Below the pieces are notes generated by a model. The model was not told the DNA's origin, ran no database searches, and saw nothing but the letters and a program-made list of their open reading frames with translations. Shown here piece by piece: positions 12,655 through 24,086 of a stretch of 64,000 bases of DNA. The first letter of the stretch is position 1, and every line of letters begins with the position of its first letter. This stretch comes from Durusdinium trenchii (Eukaryota; Sar; Dinophyceae; Suessiales; Symbiodiniaceae), in the NCBI GenBank assembly GCA_963970005.1, contig CAXAMN010022729.1:910748-974747 (forward strand). Reading direction: 5' to 3'. Made by a program: the position numbers and the translations under genes.

Positions 12655-13110
12655 GCAGTCTCACAAATGGTTTGCTACCTTGGAATGGTGGCTCACGAAA
12701 GGTTGTTGGACTTGCACCTTTTTCTCCTAAATTATTGTACTTTCGTGCGGGCCGCATCGTTGAAATTGCACCTCCTTCATCTGAATTTACCCTCGAGTGG
12801 CTCACAAAAGGTCTGCTACCTTGTAATGCAACCTTCCTCCTGTAGATTTTGCCCTCAGGCGGCTCACAAAAGGTCTGCTACTAACTACCTTGGCATGGCC
12901 TTCTCCTCTAAATTTGATCCCGTCGCTGCTCACAAAAGGTCCGCGCCGTTGGAATGGCGCTTGCTTCATCCAAAATTTTACCCTCGGGTGGCTCACAAAA
13001 GGTTCCTCTTCTAAATGTTGCTTTCGGGTCGCTCACAAAGGGTTTGCGCCGCTGGGATGGCACCCGCCTCTTCTAAATTTACCGTTGAGCGGTGGGAGCC
13101 TTCGGATTGT
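12655..13110. repeat. Minisatellite with GGCTCACAAAAGGTCTGC unit
   Basis: At least six diverged units of about 55-75 bases start near 12660, 12800, 12856, 12927, 12986 and 13029. Each begins with 'GCTCACAAAAGGT' or a close variant, continues with a TTGGAATGG-like block and a TCTAAATTT block, and ends CCCTCGGGTG. Unit lengths vary, so it is an old, imperfect array. Confidence 0.8.
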
Positions 13111-13649
13111 GATCGCAAAATGCATCAAAATGCTGTAGGTTTTGACGACAAGGCTTCACAGATTGAATGCAGGTGGATGTTAAACCATTTTCTATATGGA
13201 AGTGTTCAAGTCACGGCTAGTGTCTCACTTACTCCGGCCACCTCACTCAACATTTGGTGCCTGTTGTGTTTTTGCAGTGCTGCTGGTAGCGTTCAGATTA
13301 AGATTTCACTCTGACCCCACTCTGGTCATAGCAAAAAGCAAAGAGGCTACCGGGGCGACAAACGGCCAAATTACTGGTTTTGTCGCCACAGTAACCTGGC
13401 TGGTCTCTCCTATTTCCAAGGCGAACATAGCAGCCAGGAGGAAGGTATCCAGACACCTTGCAACTTCTAACATCTTCTAACTGTTATATAACCCCCCTGT
13501 TAAGACTATAGTTTACCTCGGCCTTCCACCTGTGCCAGCCTCTGGATCGTGACAACAGTTAAGCCCCAAGGAAATAAGAAAGATGTACAAACGGTTCAAC
13601 ACTGGAAGTCTTTGATAATCTACCGAGGCATAGAGATGCGCTGCAATGT

Positions 13650-13960
13650 TGACACTAGGTCGGTCCTGATTGGTCTCCGATCTGGGCTGGGCTTTTGGCA
13701 GACCGCCCGCGCAGTTGGTCTTTGATTCTGCCAGTTTCCGATCTGGGCTGGACTGTTGGGTTTGCGGCCGGCGCACCACGTCTCCGGTCTTGCCGGTCTC
13801 CCATCCGGGTTGGATGTTTGGGTTCGCCAGATCTTCGATTCTGTTTCTTTGGTCTCTGAGCCCGCAACTCCGATCCCGTGTTTTTGGTTTCCGGTCCTGG
13901 CCCCCCCCAGTCTCCGTCCCTGGTCTCCGATTGGACCCTGCCGCCGCCCTTTGTTTTGGA
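13650..13960. repeat. Degenerate GC-rich tandem repeat
   Basis: Repeated words such as 'GGTCTCCGATC', 'TTTCCGATCTGGGCTGG' and 'TCTCCCATCCGGGTTGG' recur at uneven spacing. Long open frames on both strands here follow from the repeat and are not convincing genes. Confidence 0.6.
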
Positions 13961-14217
13961 GATGAGATGGCGACGTCCAATCTTTGAGACATTTTTCTGA
14001 TACACTGAAGTCCTGCCTTGAGATGAAATTCTCCCCTAGGGCCCTAGGGTGTGCCTTTCTTCACCTCCGGGAACGGTAAAGTACTGCCGCAATATTCCTG
14101 CTCCCAGTGCAAGGGTGCACACACACAGATATATATATATATATGCTACCCCCCAAAATATCTACCTGTTTGGTTTGCTACTCTCAAATGTTGAAGTCGT
14201 GGCGATGTTGCGTTTAG

Positions 14218-14410
14218 TTGGGGAGAAGACAAGGCAGCAGCGGCAAACAAAACGACGATCAAGCAAAACGCCGATCGCACAGGCAAACGAGTGGGGAGGC
14301 AGGTGGGGAAACAAGTAAGGAGACAAGGCAGCAGCGGCAGACAAAACACCGATCACACACACAAGCGGGGAGACAAGAAAGAAGGAAGGAAGGAAAGAAA
14401 GAAAGAAAGA
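14218..14410. repeat. Two-copy GACAAGGCAGCAGCGGCA repeat with GAAA tract
   Basis: The text 'GACAAGGCAGCAGCGGCA' followed by an 'ACAAAACRCCGATCRCAC' block occurs near 14229 and near 14322. It ends in a GAAG/GAAA simple tract at about 14380-14411. Confidence 0.6.
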
Positions 14411-14589
14411 AGGACAGGGGCGAGAGCAATATACATGATGAGGTAACTAGAGATTTTCAATCTGAGGGCTTTCCTTGGTGGCACGGGTTCTGACCTCGGT
14501 CACCCTCTCGTTCATCCTCGTTCCGATACCCCTCTGCAACTTGTGTGTTTCAAGTAAAGTGCCCAGAGCCTGGTCCAAAGAGATGTCAA

Positions 14590-14840
14590 GGGACCACAAG
14601 GAGATTAATTATTAACATCATTGCTAAATCATTGCGTTTCCATGCCAGAAGCTTGTTGTGAATACACGAAAATTGTGCTTCGGATGGAGCTTCAGAACAC
14701 ATCAAAACCATTGCCAAATCATCGCGTTTACATGCGGTAACAGTGTTTTGAATACATGAGAACTGTGTTGGGGAGAACGCGCCAAAGACATTCAAAAATC
14801 ATCGCGTTTACAGTACATGCGGGAACAACGTTTTTGCAAG
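14590..14840. repeat. Tandem repeat, period about 88 bp
   Basis: Almost three copies of a unit start near 14624, 14712 and 14796. It contains 'AAATCATCGCGTTTACATGC' and a GAATACATGAGAACTGTG-type block. Copies differ at several positions. Confidence 0.65.
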
Positions 14841-16302
14841 GACTATGCCGGGACCCCCGTCTTGGCGTCGCGCTTACATCGGGGAACACAAGTTTTTTCA
14901 TAGTGTGCCGTGACTTCCGCGGCTGAGTGTAGCATGGTTTTTACCCTGTGTTGTCCTGTGATATAAATGGGTTAATATTAGCAGAACGGCTCACCAATGC
15001 ACACAGATAAGGACATATGTTTTCCAGGTTGGGTAATTGGAGAACAAGGATACATTCCAATTCATTTTTTTAGTAGGTTCTAATTTCTAATGCAATTGCA
15101 AATGTAAAGGTTAGTGAGTATAACTGATCATGTGAATTTCATTATTATCAACTCAAGTTGTTACATTGGACTTGCACTTCAAAGTATGAACCTCATGGTG
15201 TACAAGTGTGAAGACCCCAGACAAAAAGAGACATAACAATTTACAGAATTAATTGTGCACATGACAATGAACAACATTATATATCAACACCCCAATCCAT
15301 ACTGTCAGTTGCACCCAGTGCAATTGCGCGTATGATAATTTATGAAAACAACTGCTTATATGAGTTGTTAGTTTGTCGTTGTTTTTACACGGTGGCATTA
15401 CACTTAAACAACTCAAATTCGGAATCAACAGAATACGTGCGTGACAGTCACAGACATTGGGCTAGCACAACTAGAACATGGACCTGCATGCTTTATAATT
15501 GTGAATACCACAGGGTAACACATAAATTCACAAAACTATTTGTGTGCATGAAAATACCATATGTTAAGATTGCAACTCATATTGCCAAGTTGTGGCGCGT
15601 TTACAATGCACCTGTGCAAATGAGATTTGATGAAGACAATTGAAGTGACAATTGATAATATACATTGTGTTAGCCTTCTCATACCTTCAACTGTATCTCA
15701 TGCAAGTGGAAGAATGAAAATTGATGAAAACGCTCACATTGAAGTTGAACGTCTCAATACTTTGATGATTATTTGACAATTGTGACAATCACGGATAAAC
15801 ATTACAATTGACAGGCTCACTTGTGATTTTGACAACTTACAATACTACAGTACATATAATTGCTGCAGTTCACACTGTTAGTTGTATTTCTAATGCATTT
15901 GTGAAATGTGCAAGTTGATAAAAACAACTGACCATGTGAGTTGTGAGTTAATAAATTGACACTATTGCACTAGGTTTTTACACCTGACATGTTGAGTTAA
16001 ACAAATGTTATACAACTGTGAAATACTGTGAATATTACAAAGAACCACAACAAATCACACAATTATTTGTGCACATTACAATGCAAAAAAGAAGGGGGGA
16101 GGAGAAGAAGGAAAACATAGGTTGCACTATCACTAACTGACTATAGCTAGTATTTTGGATCTTTAAATTCACACATTGAGTTATTTTCGCACTGACTGAC
16201 ATATTGAGAGTACTTCTATCAAATTCACATACTACGTTCTTGACAGGTACACGGTACACAGAAAGTCTTCGGGGACAATAGTTCCTTAAAAGATCTTAAG
16301 AA
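14841..16302. other. AT-rich DNA rich in CAATTG and TTGACA words
   Basis: No gene is recognised. The stretch is markedly more AT-rich than its surroundings. It repeats short words such as TGACAATTG, CAACTCAC and GTGAGTTG at uneven spacing, suggesting a decayed repeat. The only sizeable open frame (15332-15643) has no recognisable domain. Similar base composition recurs at about 37750-38270. Confidence 0.4.
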
Positions 16303-16440
16303 TTTCCTGGAACCAAGAACCAAGATTGCACAGAAAGTCTTGGGGAATTTTTTGGTTCTGATGAGAAGGTCTTCTTGGAACCAAGAACAAAGATTGACTA
16401 CAAGACTTTCTGTGCAATCTTGGTTCTTGGTTCCAGGAAA
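16303..16440. repeat. 138-bp hairpin with perfect 40-bp arms
   Basis: The left arm (16303-16342) begins TTTCCTGGAACCAAGAACC. The right arm (16401-16440) is its exact reverse complement over 40 bases. The 58-base middle contains a partial third copy of 'TTGGAACCAAGAACAAAG'. It could be a foldback element, a MITE remnant or a small-RNA precursor. It ends 53 bases before the left LTR of the copia element. Confidence 0.9.
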
Positions 16441-16493
16441 GTCTCACGATTTTTTGAGATTGTTTAAATATTGTTTTTGTTTTCTTGTTTTTT

Positions 16494-16618
16494 TGTAACA
16501 CTCTTCACATGAGATGTTCACACTAGTACCTCCATGTGCAAGTCACATGTCGAGATGACAACACACCTGGTCTTTACAGGCCGCAACCGCTCAAGCGAAA
16601 AGAGCGTGAAGTGTTAGA
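16494..16618 (+). repeat. Left LTR, 125 bp
   Basis: It begins TGTAACAC and ends GTGTTAGA, a short imperfect terminal inverted repeat in which a canonical CA end would be read as GA. It is base-for-base identical to the right LTR. At 125 bp it is very short. A self-complementary block, 'CCGCTCAAGCGAAAAGAGCG', lies near its 3' end. Confidence 0.95.
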
Positions 16619-16637
16619 TGGTAGCGGAGCAAGGATC
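16619..16637 (+). promoter_or_regulatory. Primer binding site
   Basis: Directly after the LTR comes TGGTAGCGGAGCAAGGATC. The leading TGGTAGC-GAGC matches the usual binding site for the 3' end of initiator methionine tRNA in copia elements. The position abutting the LTR is as expected. Confidence 0.75.
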
Positions 16638-16894
16638 CTGATTCCAGTTGGTCTCAGGTGAGCTCCAGGGACAGGACCCAATCCCGTTTGCATGGAGAGG
16701 ACAGGACCCGATCCTCAGCCTCACGAGCCATAGCAGCTGGTGAGCAGAGCAGCCGGCAGCTTCACAGCAGCGCGGCTGGTGGGCAGAGCAGCTGGCAGCT
16801 TCACAGCAGCGCAGCTGGTGGCAGAGCAATCTGTGCAAGTGGCTACCTCCACGGCAAGTTCACTGGTGGTAGAGGAGGCTGTCGCCTCAGGAAG

Positions 16895-18073
16895 ATGGAG
16901 CAAGTTGTGACTGAGCTCCATGGATTCACGCGAGTCTGTGCCCAGACTCTCCAGAAGCTTGGAGAGAAGGAAAGAGAGAGGGACAGCAGCAAGGCTGATC
17001 CCAGGACCTTGATCAAGCCTGAAGTATGGTCTCCAGGGACTGTCGATGAGGAGCAGTCCACGTGGCCTGAATGGTCATTCCTCTTCAAGAGCTACTTGGC
17101 CTTCATTGAGGAGGAGTTCATGAACGACCTGGAGCACGTGGAGAAGGACTTGGAGCAGGACCTGAAGTTGAACGAGTACAAGGAGGAAGTTCAGAAGAGA
17201 GCGAAGAAGCTGTATGCCTACTTGGTCAGCTTTGTGAAGGGGCGACCACTTCGGATCGTCCGGAGTGTCACGGACACTGATGGCTTTCGAGCCTGGCAAG
17301 GGCTTTGTCGGGAATTTCAACCCGAGACAAGGCAGAGAGAGCTTGGAATCATCCAGGCACTGGTGGCCTTTCCGCAGTTCGAGAAGGGCAAGATCCTGGA
17401 GGGGATCATGAAGTATGAGAAGCTGGTCGGCGAGTACGAACGACTGGCAGGAAGCTCCTTGGATGAGAACTTGAAGATAGCAACGGTCATGCGTTGTTGT
17501 CCTGGGCAGCTGCGACAGCATTTGCAGCTGAATGTGAAGCCTGGCACTCGGTATGCACAGGTGAGAGAGTCGATGGTGGCCTACGAGCAATCTACGGCCG
17601 CCTGGTCAAGCGCCAAGATCCTCGAGCGCAATCAGATTGTGCCAATGGAGGTGGGTCGCATCAAGGGCGACCACAAAGGAAAAGGCAAAGACAAGGGCAA
17701 AGGAAAGAAAGGCTCACCCAAAGGTAAGGGTGACAAAGGAAAGGGCAAAGGCAAAGGCAAAGGCTCTTTTGAGAAGGGCAAAGGAAAAGGTGGCGGCAAG
17801 AGTCAAGAGAAAGGAAAAGGCAAGTCTAAAGGACCTTGCTTTGTGTGTGGCAAACCTGGCCACAGAGCTGCGGAGTGTTGGCAACGTGGCCAACAAGTTC
17901 AACAAGTTGAAGGGCATGATCATGGAGATCATGGAGGAAATGGAGGGCAACCTTCTGGACCTTCCACGAGGACTTCATCGCCTTCAGCAAGTAGGTGCAC
18001 CGAGCAGCACCTCGTACAGAAGCGCTGGCACGGTGAGAAGGGTGTGGGAGATCAAGACACCTCCCATGGTTGA
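16895..18073 (+). CDS. gag: Gag polyprotein of the copia element
   Basis: This is the nucleocapsid precursor that packages element RNA. The first ATG in frame is at 16895 and gives 392 residues; the open frame extends upstream to about 16658 without an ATG. The N-terminal half is charged and helical, with WPEWSFLFKSYLAF and LCREFQPETRQRELGIIQAL typical of copia Gag. A long KGKGKDKGKG-rich stretch follows, then one zinc knuckle, CFVCGKPGHRAAEC (CX2CX4HX4C), near 17839. Gag stops at 18073 while Pol is open one frame further on, so Pol would need a +1 shift in the overlap. Confidence 0.88.
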   Translation: MEQVVTELHGFTRVCAQTLQKLGEKERERDSSKADPRTLIKPEVWSPGTVDEEQSTWPEWSFLFKSYLAFIEEEFMNDLEHVEKDLEQDLKLNEYKEEVQKRAKKLYAYLVSFVKGRPLRIVRSVTDTDGFRAWQGLCREFQPETRQRELGIIQALVAFPQFEKGKILEGIMKYEKLVGEYERLAGSSLDENLKIATVMRCCPGQLRQHLQLNVKPGTRYAQVRESMVAYEQSTAAWSSAKILERNQIVPMEVGRIKGDHKGKGKDKGKGKKGSPKGKGDKGKGKGKGKGSFEKGKGKGGGKSQEKGKGKSKGPCFVCGKPGHRAAECWQRGQQVQQVEGHDHGDHGGNGGQPSGPSTRTSSPSASRCTEQHLVQKRWHGEKGVGDQDTSHG

Positions 18074-21000
18074 GACCTGCGAGATTTTTGATCTTGCAGA
18101 AGAAGGTGAAATTGACATTGAGGAGAGCTTCACTGAAGGCTTTCAGATGGTGGTGACCGAGGAGGACATGGTTGAGCACTTTGACCTCACCAAGACTGAC
18201 ATGGACGACTACTGGACCATGGAGAATGACTTCACCCAGGAGATCGACCTCAACGACTACATGATGGACTACAACGACCTCTTCGAGAACGTGGACTTCA
18301 TCACCCTCGAGACCTCTAAGGTTGAGACCTTTGAGAACCAGGCCATCTGCGAGTTGGACCTGAACTACAACGCTGTACTCGACTTGTGTGCAGATGTGAG
18401 TGCGGTGCCCATGAACATGGGTAGCTTGGGCAAGAGGACCCAAGGTGGAGCATTGCTTCGAGATGCTCAAGGTAGAATGATCCCTGTTGAAGGGAAAGCT
18501 GCAATGACTTTGCATTGCATAGCAGCTGATGGACGACCTGTCAAGCTGAAGGAGATCTTTGTGGTGGCCAACGTGAAGCAACCTTTGGTGGCTATGGGCA
18601 AGTGGATGAAGAAAGGCTGGATGATCCAGAACGTCAAGGACAAGTTCTACTTGCAGAAGGGTGACTACTACCTCCCTTTGGAGTGGCAGCGCAACACCCT
18701 GACTCTGAGCTTTGGCTTGGAGGAGGAAAAGGTCAGCTATGTCATGGACGTGTCTGACGAGCTCAAGGCCATGGCTGAAGAACCTGGCTGGCGTGAGTTG
18801 AGTGATGGCACACCTGTTTTGGTGGTCAAGAACGCATTCACTTTCCAAGACATCTCAAGAAAGTATGATCCTTACCAGTTTCCTTGTAGAACAGCACTGG
18901 TGAAGTTGGAGAGTGGCGAGTACGACTGTGTGGAGAGCGCGCAGTTCTGGGTAGACAGAAAGATGTCAGAGTTGGATGGCATCTCACCATGCGCAACCCT
19001 GACTTTGGTGCATGAGAAGGCATTGTTCCCTCACGAGATTCAGGAGCTCTATGGACAGCAGATCCCTCCTGAACTTCTACAAGATGATCTTCATGCACAA
19101 GTTGGAGGACCTCCAGAACCACGTCTTCTACCTGGAGAAGCAGAACCTGTTCCTGAAGAGATGCAGGCTGAAGAACCTCAAGAAGGACCGCATGAACCAG
19201 AGCAACTGGTCTACGACGAAGTTGGAGATGACTTCGTGATGGTGAATGGCTTGAAGTTGACAACTGCAAGCTCAAGAAAGGTGATGAAAGATGCGTGCGA
19301 GTTCCTTGGAACCCCTTTGAGTGGGAGCAAGGCTGTGGTCTTTAGAAGGCTACAGGTGGCAGTGAGAGAAACAGCAGCAAAAGCAGCACTTGATGCAGCT
19401 TGCAATGAGAAGAGGGCAATGGAAAGACGACCTCAACAAGCAGAAGTACCTCTAGCCCCTACAGATGAGGAGAAGCAAAGACATTTGCTCACACGCCTTC
19501 CTTTTGCAGATTGGTGTGAACACTGCCAAGCAACAAGGTCAAAAGACAATGAACGTCATGAACGACGAGAACAAGTTTGTCCTACAGTGGCTTTGGACTA
19601 CATGACAACGAACACCACGATTCGCAAAGAAAGTCCTGAAGTCAAGCATTTGGTAGCAGTGGACAGTTGGTCAAAAGCCATTTTGGCTGTGCCAATCAAA
19701 GCCAAAGGTGGTGCAAGCGTGAAGCTATGTGCCAATGCAATGTGTGGCTTTGTCAGGGACTACGACAAGGTGATCATCAAGGGCGACCAAGAACCTTCGT
19801 TGAAGCAGGTGATGAAAGCAGTTGCTGACGCGAGAAGGCTGTTGAAACTTCAGACAACACAAGAGTTTTCACCTCAAGGCAGATCAGCATCCAACCCTGC
19901 AGAACGAGCAATTCAGACAGTGAGAAGGTTAGGCAACACCTTGCTGGAAAGCATCCGTGTTGGATGTGGAATCGAGATTCCCGCTTCACACCCGCTGTTT
20001 GTGTGGTGCTATGCCCATGCATCATGGTTGTACAACAGGTTCCATGTTACACCTGGTGGCAACACACCATTTGAAGTTGTGACTTCCCGCACTTACTCAG
20101 GGAAGCTGGCACCTTTTGGAGCATGTGTTTATGGACAACCACTTCCAGTCCCGAAGAACACCCGACGAGGAGTTCCAACCTGGCGGAAGGGAATCTATGT
20201 GTGCAAGTTGATGGATTCAGACCTCAACTTCCTGTTGTCGCCTAATGGATTGTTTGTGACGAGAGCAGTCCGAAGATGCGCCGACGAATGGCAACCAGAG
20301 TTCCTCATGGCTTGTCGTGGATTGCCATGGGATGATGCAAGCTCGCGAAAGTTTGGTCCCACGACCAAAGTCGACAAGAAGAGAAGCCTGGAAAGCCAGA
20401 CCTTTCCTGGACTACAAGATGATGAGGCCAAAGCAGTTGAAGAGTATGCGCGACGACGAGCAGAAGAAGCCTTGGCAAAACCTTTTGGTGAGCTGGAAGG
20501 AAGCGATGAGGAGTACCTTGACGACAAGGACTTGAAGGACAAGCAGAAGAAGGAGACTGAGCTGAAGAAGCCTGGTGATGGAGAACGAGAACAACCAGTT
20601 CCCTACACGCCGGAGAACCTCCTGTACACTCCGACAGAACCTCCGGATGATTTGGTCATGAAGGATGCAGAGCAAGACCCGCAACATGCAGGAGGAGTTC
20701 GTGATGAACCTCAAGGCGGACTACATCCTCAAGTTCCTCAACAACATGGTGGACTTCAACATCCTCAAGGAGAACTTCGACCTCATGGTGAACTTCCTGG
20801 AGAAGAACCTCCCACGAAGAGTGCACGAACAGAGCCGGTCAAGAAAGCAAAGGTGGAATTTGCAATTCCCCCAAGAACCTCCCCATCGTCTTCACCAACG
20901 GCAAGCAGCTTAGCAGCAGCACCTTCATTTGCAGGTGGCATCCAAGAAGTGGCTTTGGATGAGCAGGAGTTCGTCGAGGTGGACGAATACCCTTTGGTGG

Positions 21001-21265
21001 ACCTCAACGACTGGGGCGAGTTCAATGAGATTGACCTCGAGCAGGAATCTGAAGAAGCTGGACCTCCAGATGTCTTTGAAGAGATGTTGGCGCAGTTGGA
21101 GCTGGAGGCAGATGAGCGAGAGATCACAAGGCTCAAGGAGATGGGAGTCCTCATTCCCAAGAGTGGCAACTTTGAGGGCTACAGGTTCCTGACGACCAAG
21201 AAGGTCTATGACTGGAGATGGCCCCTGAAGGAAGAGACTGACAAGTTTGGCTGGATGAGACGGTC
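17637..21265 (+). pseudogene. pol: Pol, 5' part: protease and integrase, split by insertion
   Basis: The frame is open in +1 relative to Gag from before 17640 and is continuous up to the nested transposon. A protease-like region has DLCADVSAVP at 18381, where copia proteases usually read D-S/T-G-A; S and G are replaced here. Integrase follows: a His/Cys segment ending WCEHC at about 19512-19526, then the core with Asp in VALDYMTT (about 19591), Asp in IKGDQEPS (about 19783) and Glu in NPAERAIQ (about 19905), the DDE triad. An acidic, PQG-rich linker (about 20500-20930) leads to the start of the RT at WRWPLKEETDKFGWMRRS, where the insertion lies. Confidence 0.9.
21262..21265. repeat. Target duplication GGTC, left copy
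   Basis: GGTC precedes the left end of the nested transposon and is repeated at 29922-29925. Deleting the insert plus one copy restores an open pol frame reading MRRSRLVGRDYKF, which confirms the boundary. A CCCTGAGC end with a 2-base GT duplication is an equally consistent reading. Confidence 0.85.
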
Positions 21266-21296
21266 CCTGAGCATCGGATATTGATTTAAATCAATC
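21266..21296 (+). repeat. Left terminal inverted repeat
   Basis: 31 bases starting CCTGAGCATCGGATATTG. It pairs with 29891-29921 with mismatches at positions 13 and 24. Confidence 0.88.
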
Positions 21297-21629
21297 CTCT
21301 ACAGAATCTATTGATATTGATTTTAAATCAAAGAGTTTTGATTGATTTGGAGCCATGGGAAATCAAAATCAAAAAACGCTCCAAAATCAATATCATTTTG
21401 TATGTTTTAGACTGCAGAAATCAAAACTGAAAAGGCGAGCAAACCATGCTTTTTCACTTCCAGATTGGACTGCTCCTGCCCATCTTTGGGGCTTGAAACA
21501 CTACTTCAACCCTATTGTCTAGGGCTGACAAATTTGGTGAAGAATTCTTTTGTCAAGAATCTCCTCAAGCATGTGCTTGATCCTTTTGTCAAGGATCAAG
21601 CATGTGGCTGAAGATATAGGGTCCTTTAG

Positions 21630-23566
21630 TCAAGGATCATCCTCCTCAAGCATGTGGCTGAAGCCAGGCTTTGTCATTTGGAGGTGGAAAAGTATTCTGT
21701 ACTTTTCCATGAGCTTGATGGGGAGCCTGCTAGCCTTCACTCCAAAGGAGACAGAATGACAAAGGTTGGAGGTTCTCCCCACATAGTCTTCACCCCTGAA
21801 ATTGGAGTGAAATCGATAGTTCATGTATTTGGTGCCCATGAACATGTGTAGGCAGGCATGAAATTTAAAAGTCACATGGAAAAGTTTCCTGTCTTGGGAC
21901 TCAGCCCAATGGTGCAGACCTGCATACAAAGAGAAGAACCTTTTGACAAGGTTCATGCCAACATTGTACTCTTCTTTTGTCAAGAAGGCACCAATTTGGT
22001 CAAAATGCAGAATGGCTTCATTGAAAGCACCCATGGTCTTGTGAATCTCAGTCTCTGCATGCAAAGTTTCCTGGAGCACAGCTTCAAGACAGGGCATGAA
22101 GTACTTTGTTTCAGCAGCCTTAGCCTCCAGGCATGGAAATCTCTTGTGTGGACTAGATGTCCCAGACCATGCTTGGCCTCAAGTTGGTGAGTCTTGAAGT
22201 GATCTGGAAGGCTTGATAGATCTCTCTGATCCTGCCAAAAAGCTTGGACAGCCTGGTGGAAGGAGACACTCTTTGTCTCCTTGGCCAATCATACTAACAA
22301 AGGTATGAAAGCAGGCTGCCTGCTAGGTGGTTTGCGACACCCCTGGAATACAAAATGTGTAAGCTGTCATTCCTCACTAAAGAGGTGGATACACCTTGAA
22401 TTGCAAAGAGAGGGTGGCTGCTCCTTTTGTCAAGGGCAGCTTCAGAAGGGCTCACATAGATGAATTGTTGCAGATCTTCCTTCAAGAGCTTGAATGATTT
22501 TCCTTCTGGGCAAGCCACATGCCTATAGACAGGTTGCTGGCAGTCACATTCATGGCAAGGATGCTGGTGCCTCCAATGTGGAAGCTTTAGAACATTGCTA
22601 GCGAATTCCAGATCAGATTGTATCGACCAAATGATTGCTCTATGGTTGCCTTTTGTCAAGGGCTTGCCTGCAAGCTCAGCAAGAAGCCCTTTGGTCAAGG
22701 GCTTCCCCCAAGGATCTTCTGTTGGATGGATACCTTTTGCCAAGGTATCAAAACTCCAGCAAATCCAAGAGTCTAGAGGATCCCAAGTCTCTTTAAGGGT
22801 GCAGCTCTTAGGCACTGCTGTAAGCAAGATGTGACTGCAAAGGCTTGCACCCTTTGACAACAGGCTTCCCCAGCTCCAGGTCATCAACGAGCCCCTGGTC
22901 TGGAACTCGGATGAATACTGGAATTGTTTTCTCAGGATTGAGAACTTTACCTTTTGTCAAGGTAATTGTCTTGACCAGCCTGGGGTCCTTCATGTTCTCC
23001 ACAGATTTCCAGAAGGAAGCACATTCCTTCACTGCAAAGATCTCATCAAAACACTCAGTGTAATTGTCGCTCAGAAATGAAAATATCACATGGGGCAGCA
23101 TCAAAGCTATATCTTGAGGTTGTGCAGTTTGTGTCTTGGGATCCTTCAGAAGCACTTTTACCAAATGTGGCTCTGGTAGCATAATGCCCTTTCAATGCAA
23201 ATTGATCATGTCTCTGTGGCAGCTTCCTTGGTTTTGGCCAAAGTGGCCACATCTGGCCATTGCCACCACATCTGGGTGGCCACACCCTCCCAACATAGAG
23301 AGGTGTGCAATCTGAGCAGCTTGGACTGCTGAGATTTTACCTTGGCTCCAAAGTTCCACAAGTCTCAAAACCAGTGGGTTGCAGTCTTGTTCTAGAGCAT
23401 CCTTTTGGCAAGGATGCTCTAGTTCTTGCTGCAGCTTCCAACCCCTGAGGGTTTTTTGTTTTTTGCTTTTCTTTCCATTGCAAGCAGTGTCCCTTTGGTC
23501 AAGGGACAACAATGGCCCACCAACTACAGGACCATGCCCAGCTTGAGCAACAGAAGGGCTAGCCAA
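21630..23566 (-). pseudogene. Transposase-like gene, broken
   Basis: Read from 23566 down, the frame encodes LWSQGKISAVQAAQIAHLSM and GHFGQNQGSCHRDM. It meets a TGA at 23192-23194 and continues in the same frame with LPEPHLVKVLLKDP and LPHVIFSFLSDN. Near 22860 the frame shifts to WSWGSLLSKGASLCSHILL and SDLEFASNVLKLPHW. A Cys/His cluster follows (HPCHECDCQQPVYRHVAC, about 22505-22560), then PLFAIQGVSTSLVRNDSLHI. Further shifts lead to FHACLHMFMGTKYMNYRF and GEDYVGRTSNL near 21800. I recall this order from a large, uncharacterised dinoflagellate repeat-protein family; the transposase role is inferred from its place in a TIR element. At least two palindromes insert LTKG-type peptides (KPLTKGLLAELAGKPLTKG). 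No start codon is assigned. Confidence 0.6.
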
Positions 23567-23804
23567 ATACTCATAATTTCTGGTGAAGTTGCTGATTGAA
23601 CAGGTGGAAGTATATTTATAAACATGGATTGAACATTGGGATATATATGTATGTATAGCTGTGCCTGTATATGGTTGACCTGTGTGGGCATATGATCATG
23701 TCTATATGGCAACACACATGCAACCTGAGAAGTACTGCCATGTTGCAAGCAACATTTTACTGAAGCAAGCTGGGCTGCAAGAGTCTATACTTTCAAAAAA
23801 GGCA

Positions 23805-24070
23805 TGGAAAACCTTTTTGTCAAAGGTTTTGTGCATTGCCACTGTACAAAAAANNNNNNNNNNAAAAAAACAAAACCTTTTTGTCAAAGGTTTTGTCGAT
23901 CATTTCTACTATGCAAACCTTCATCACAAGACCTTTTTGCCAAAGATGGTGTGACTTGCCACTGTGCAAACCATTGCAACAGAACTTTTTTGTCAAAAGT
24001 TGTGCACCTTGCCAACAAGCAACAACAAAACCTTTTGTCAAGGTTTTGAAGGCCCTTTGGTCAAGGGCCT
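23805..24070. repeat. Tandem palindrome cluster
   Basis: Five or more palindromes at about 45-60 base spacing share spacer text such as TTGCCACTGTGCAAACC while their arms differ: AAACC, GAAC, AAAACC and GGCCC types. The last, at about 24050-24068, is a perfect GGCCCTT/AAGGGCC hairpin. Confidence 0.7.
23854..23863. other. Assembly gap, 10 N
   Basis: A short N run lies between A tracts, inside a set of AAACC-type palindromes. It probably marks a scaffold join of unknown length. Confidence 1.
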
Positions 24071-24086
24071 TGGGCCTAGTAACCTC

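Noticed and set aside
17826-18848. 340-codon minus-strand open frame opposite pol
   Set aside because: It is antisense to a clear protease region. The Val/His/Leu-rich composition follows from the codon bias of the sense strand.
20665-20913. Alternate-frame proteins within pol that look like coiled coils (also 19012-19239)
   Set aside because: They arise from GAACCTCAAG-type codons of the Glu/Pro/Gln-rich sense frame read one base off. No independent evidence supports them.
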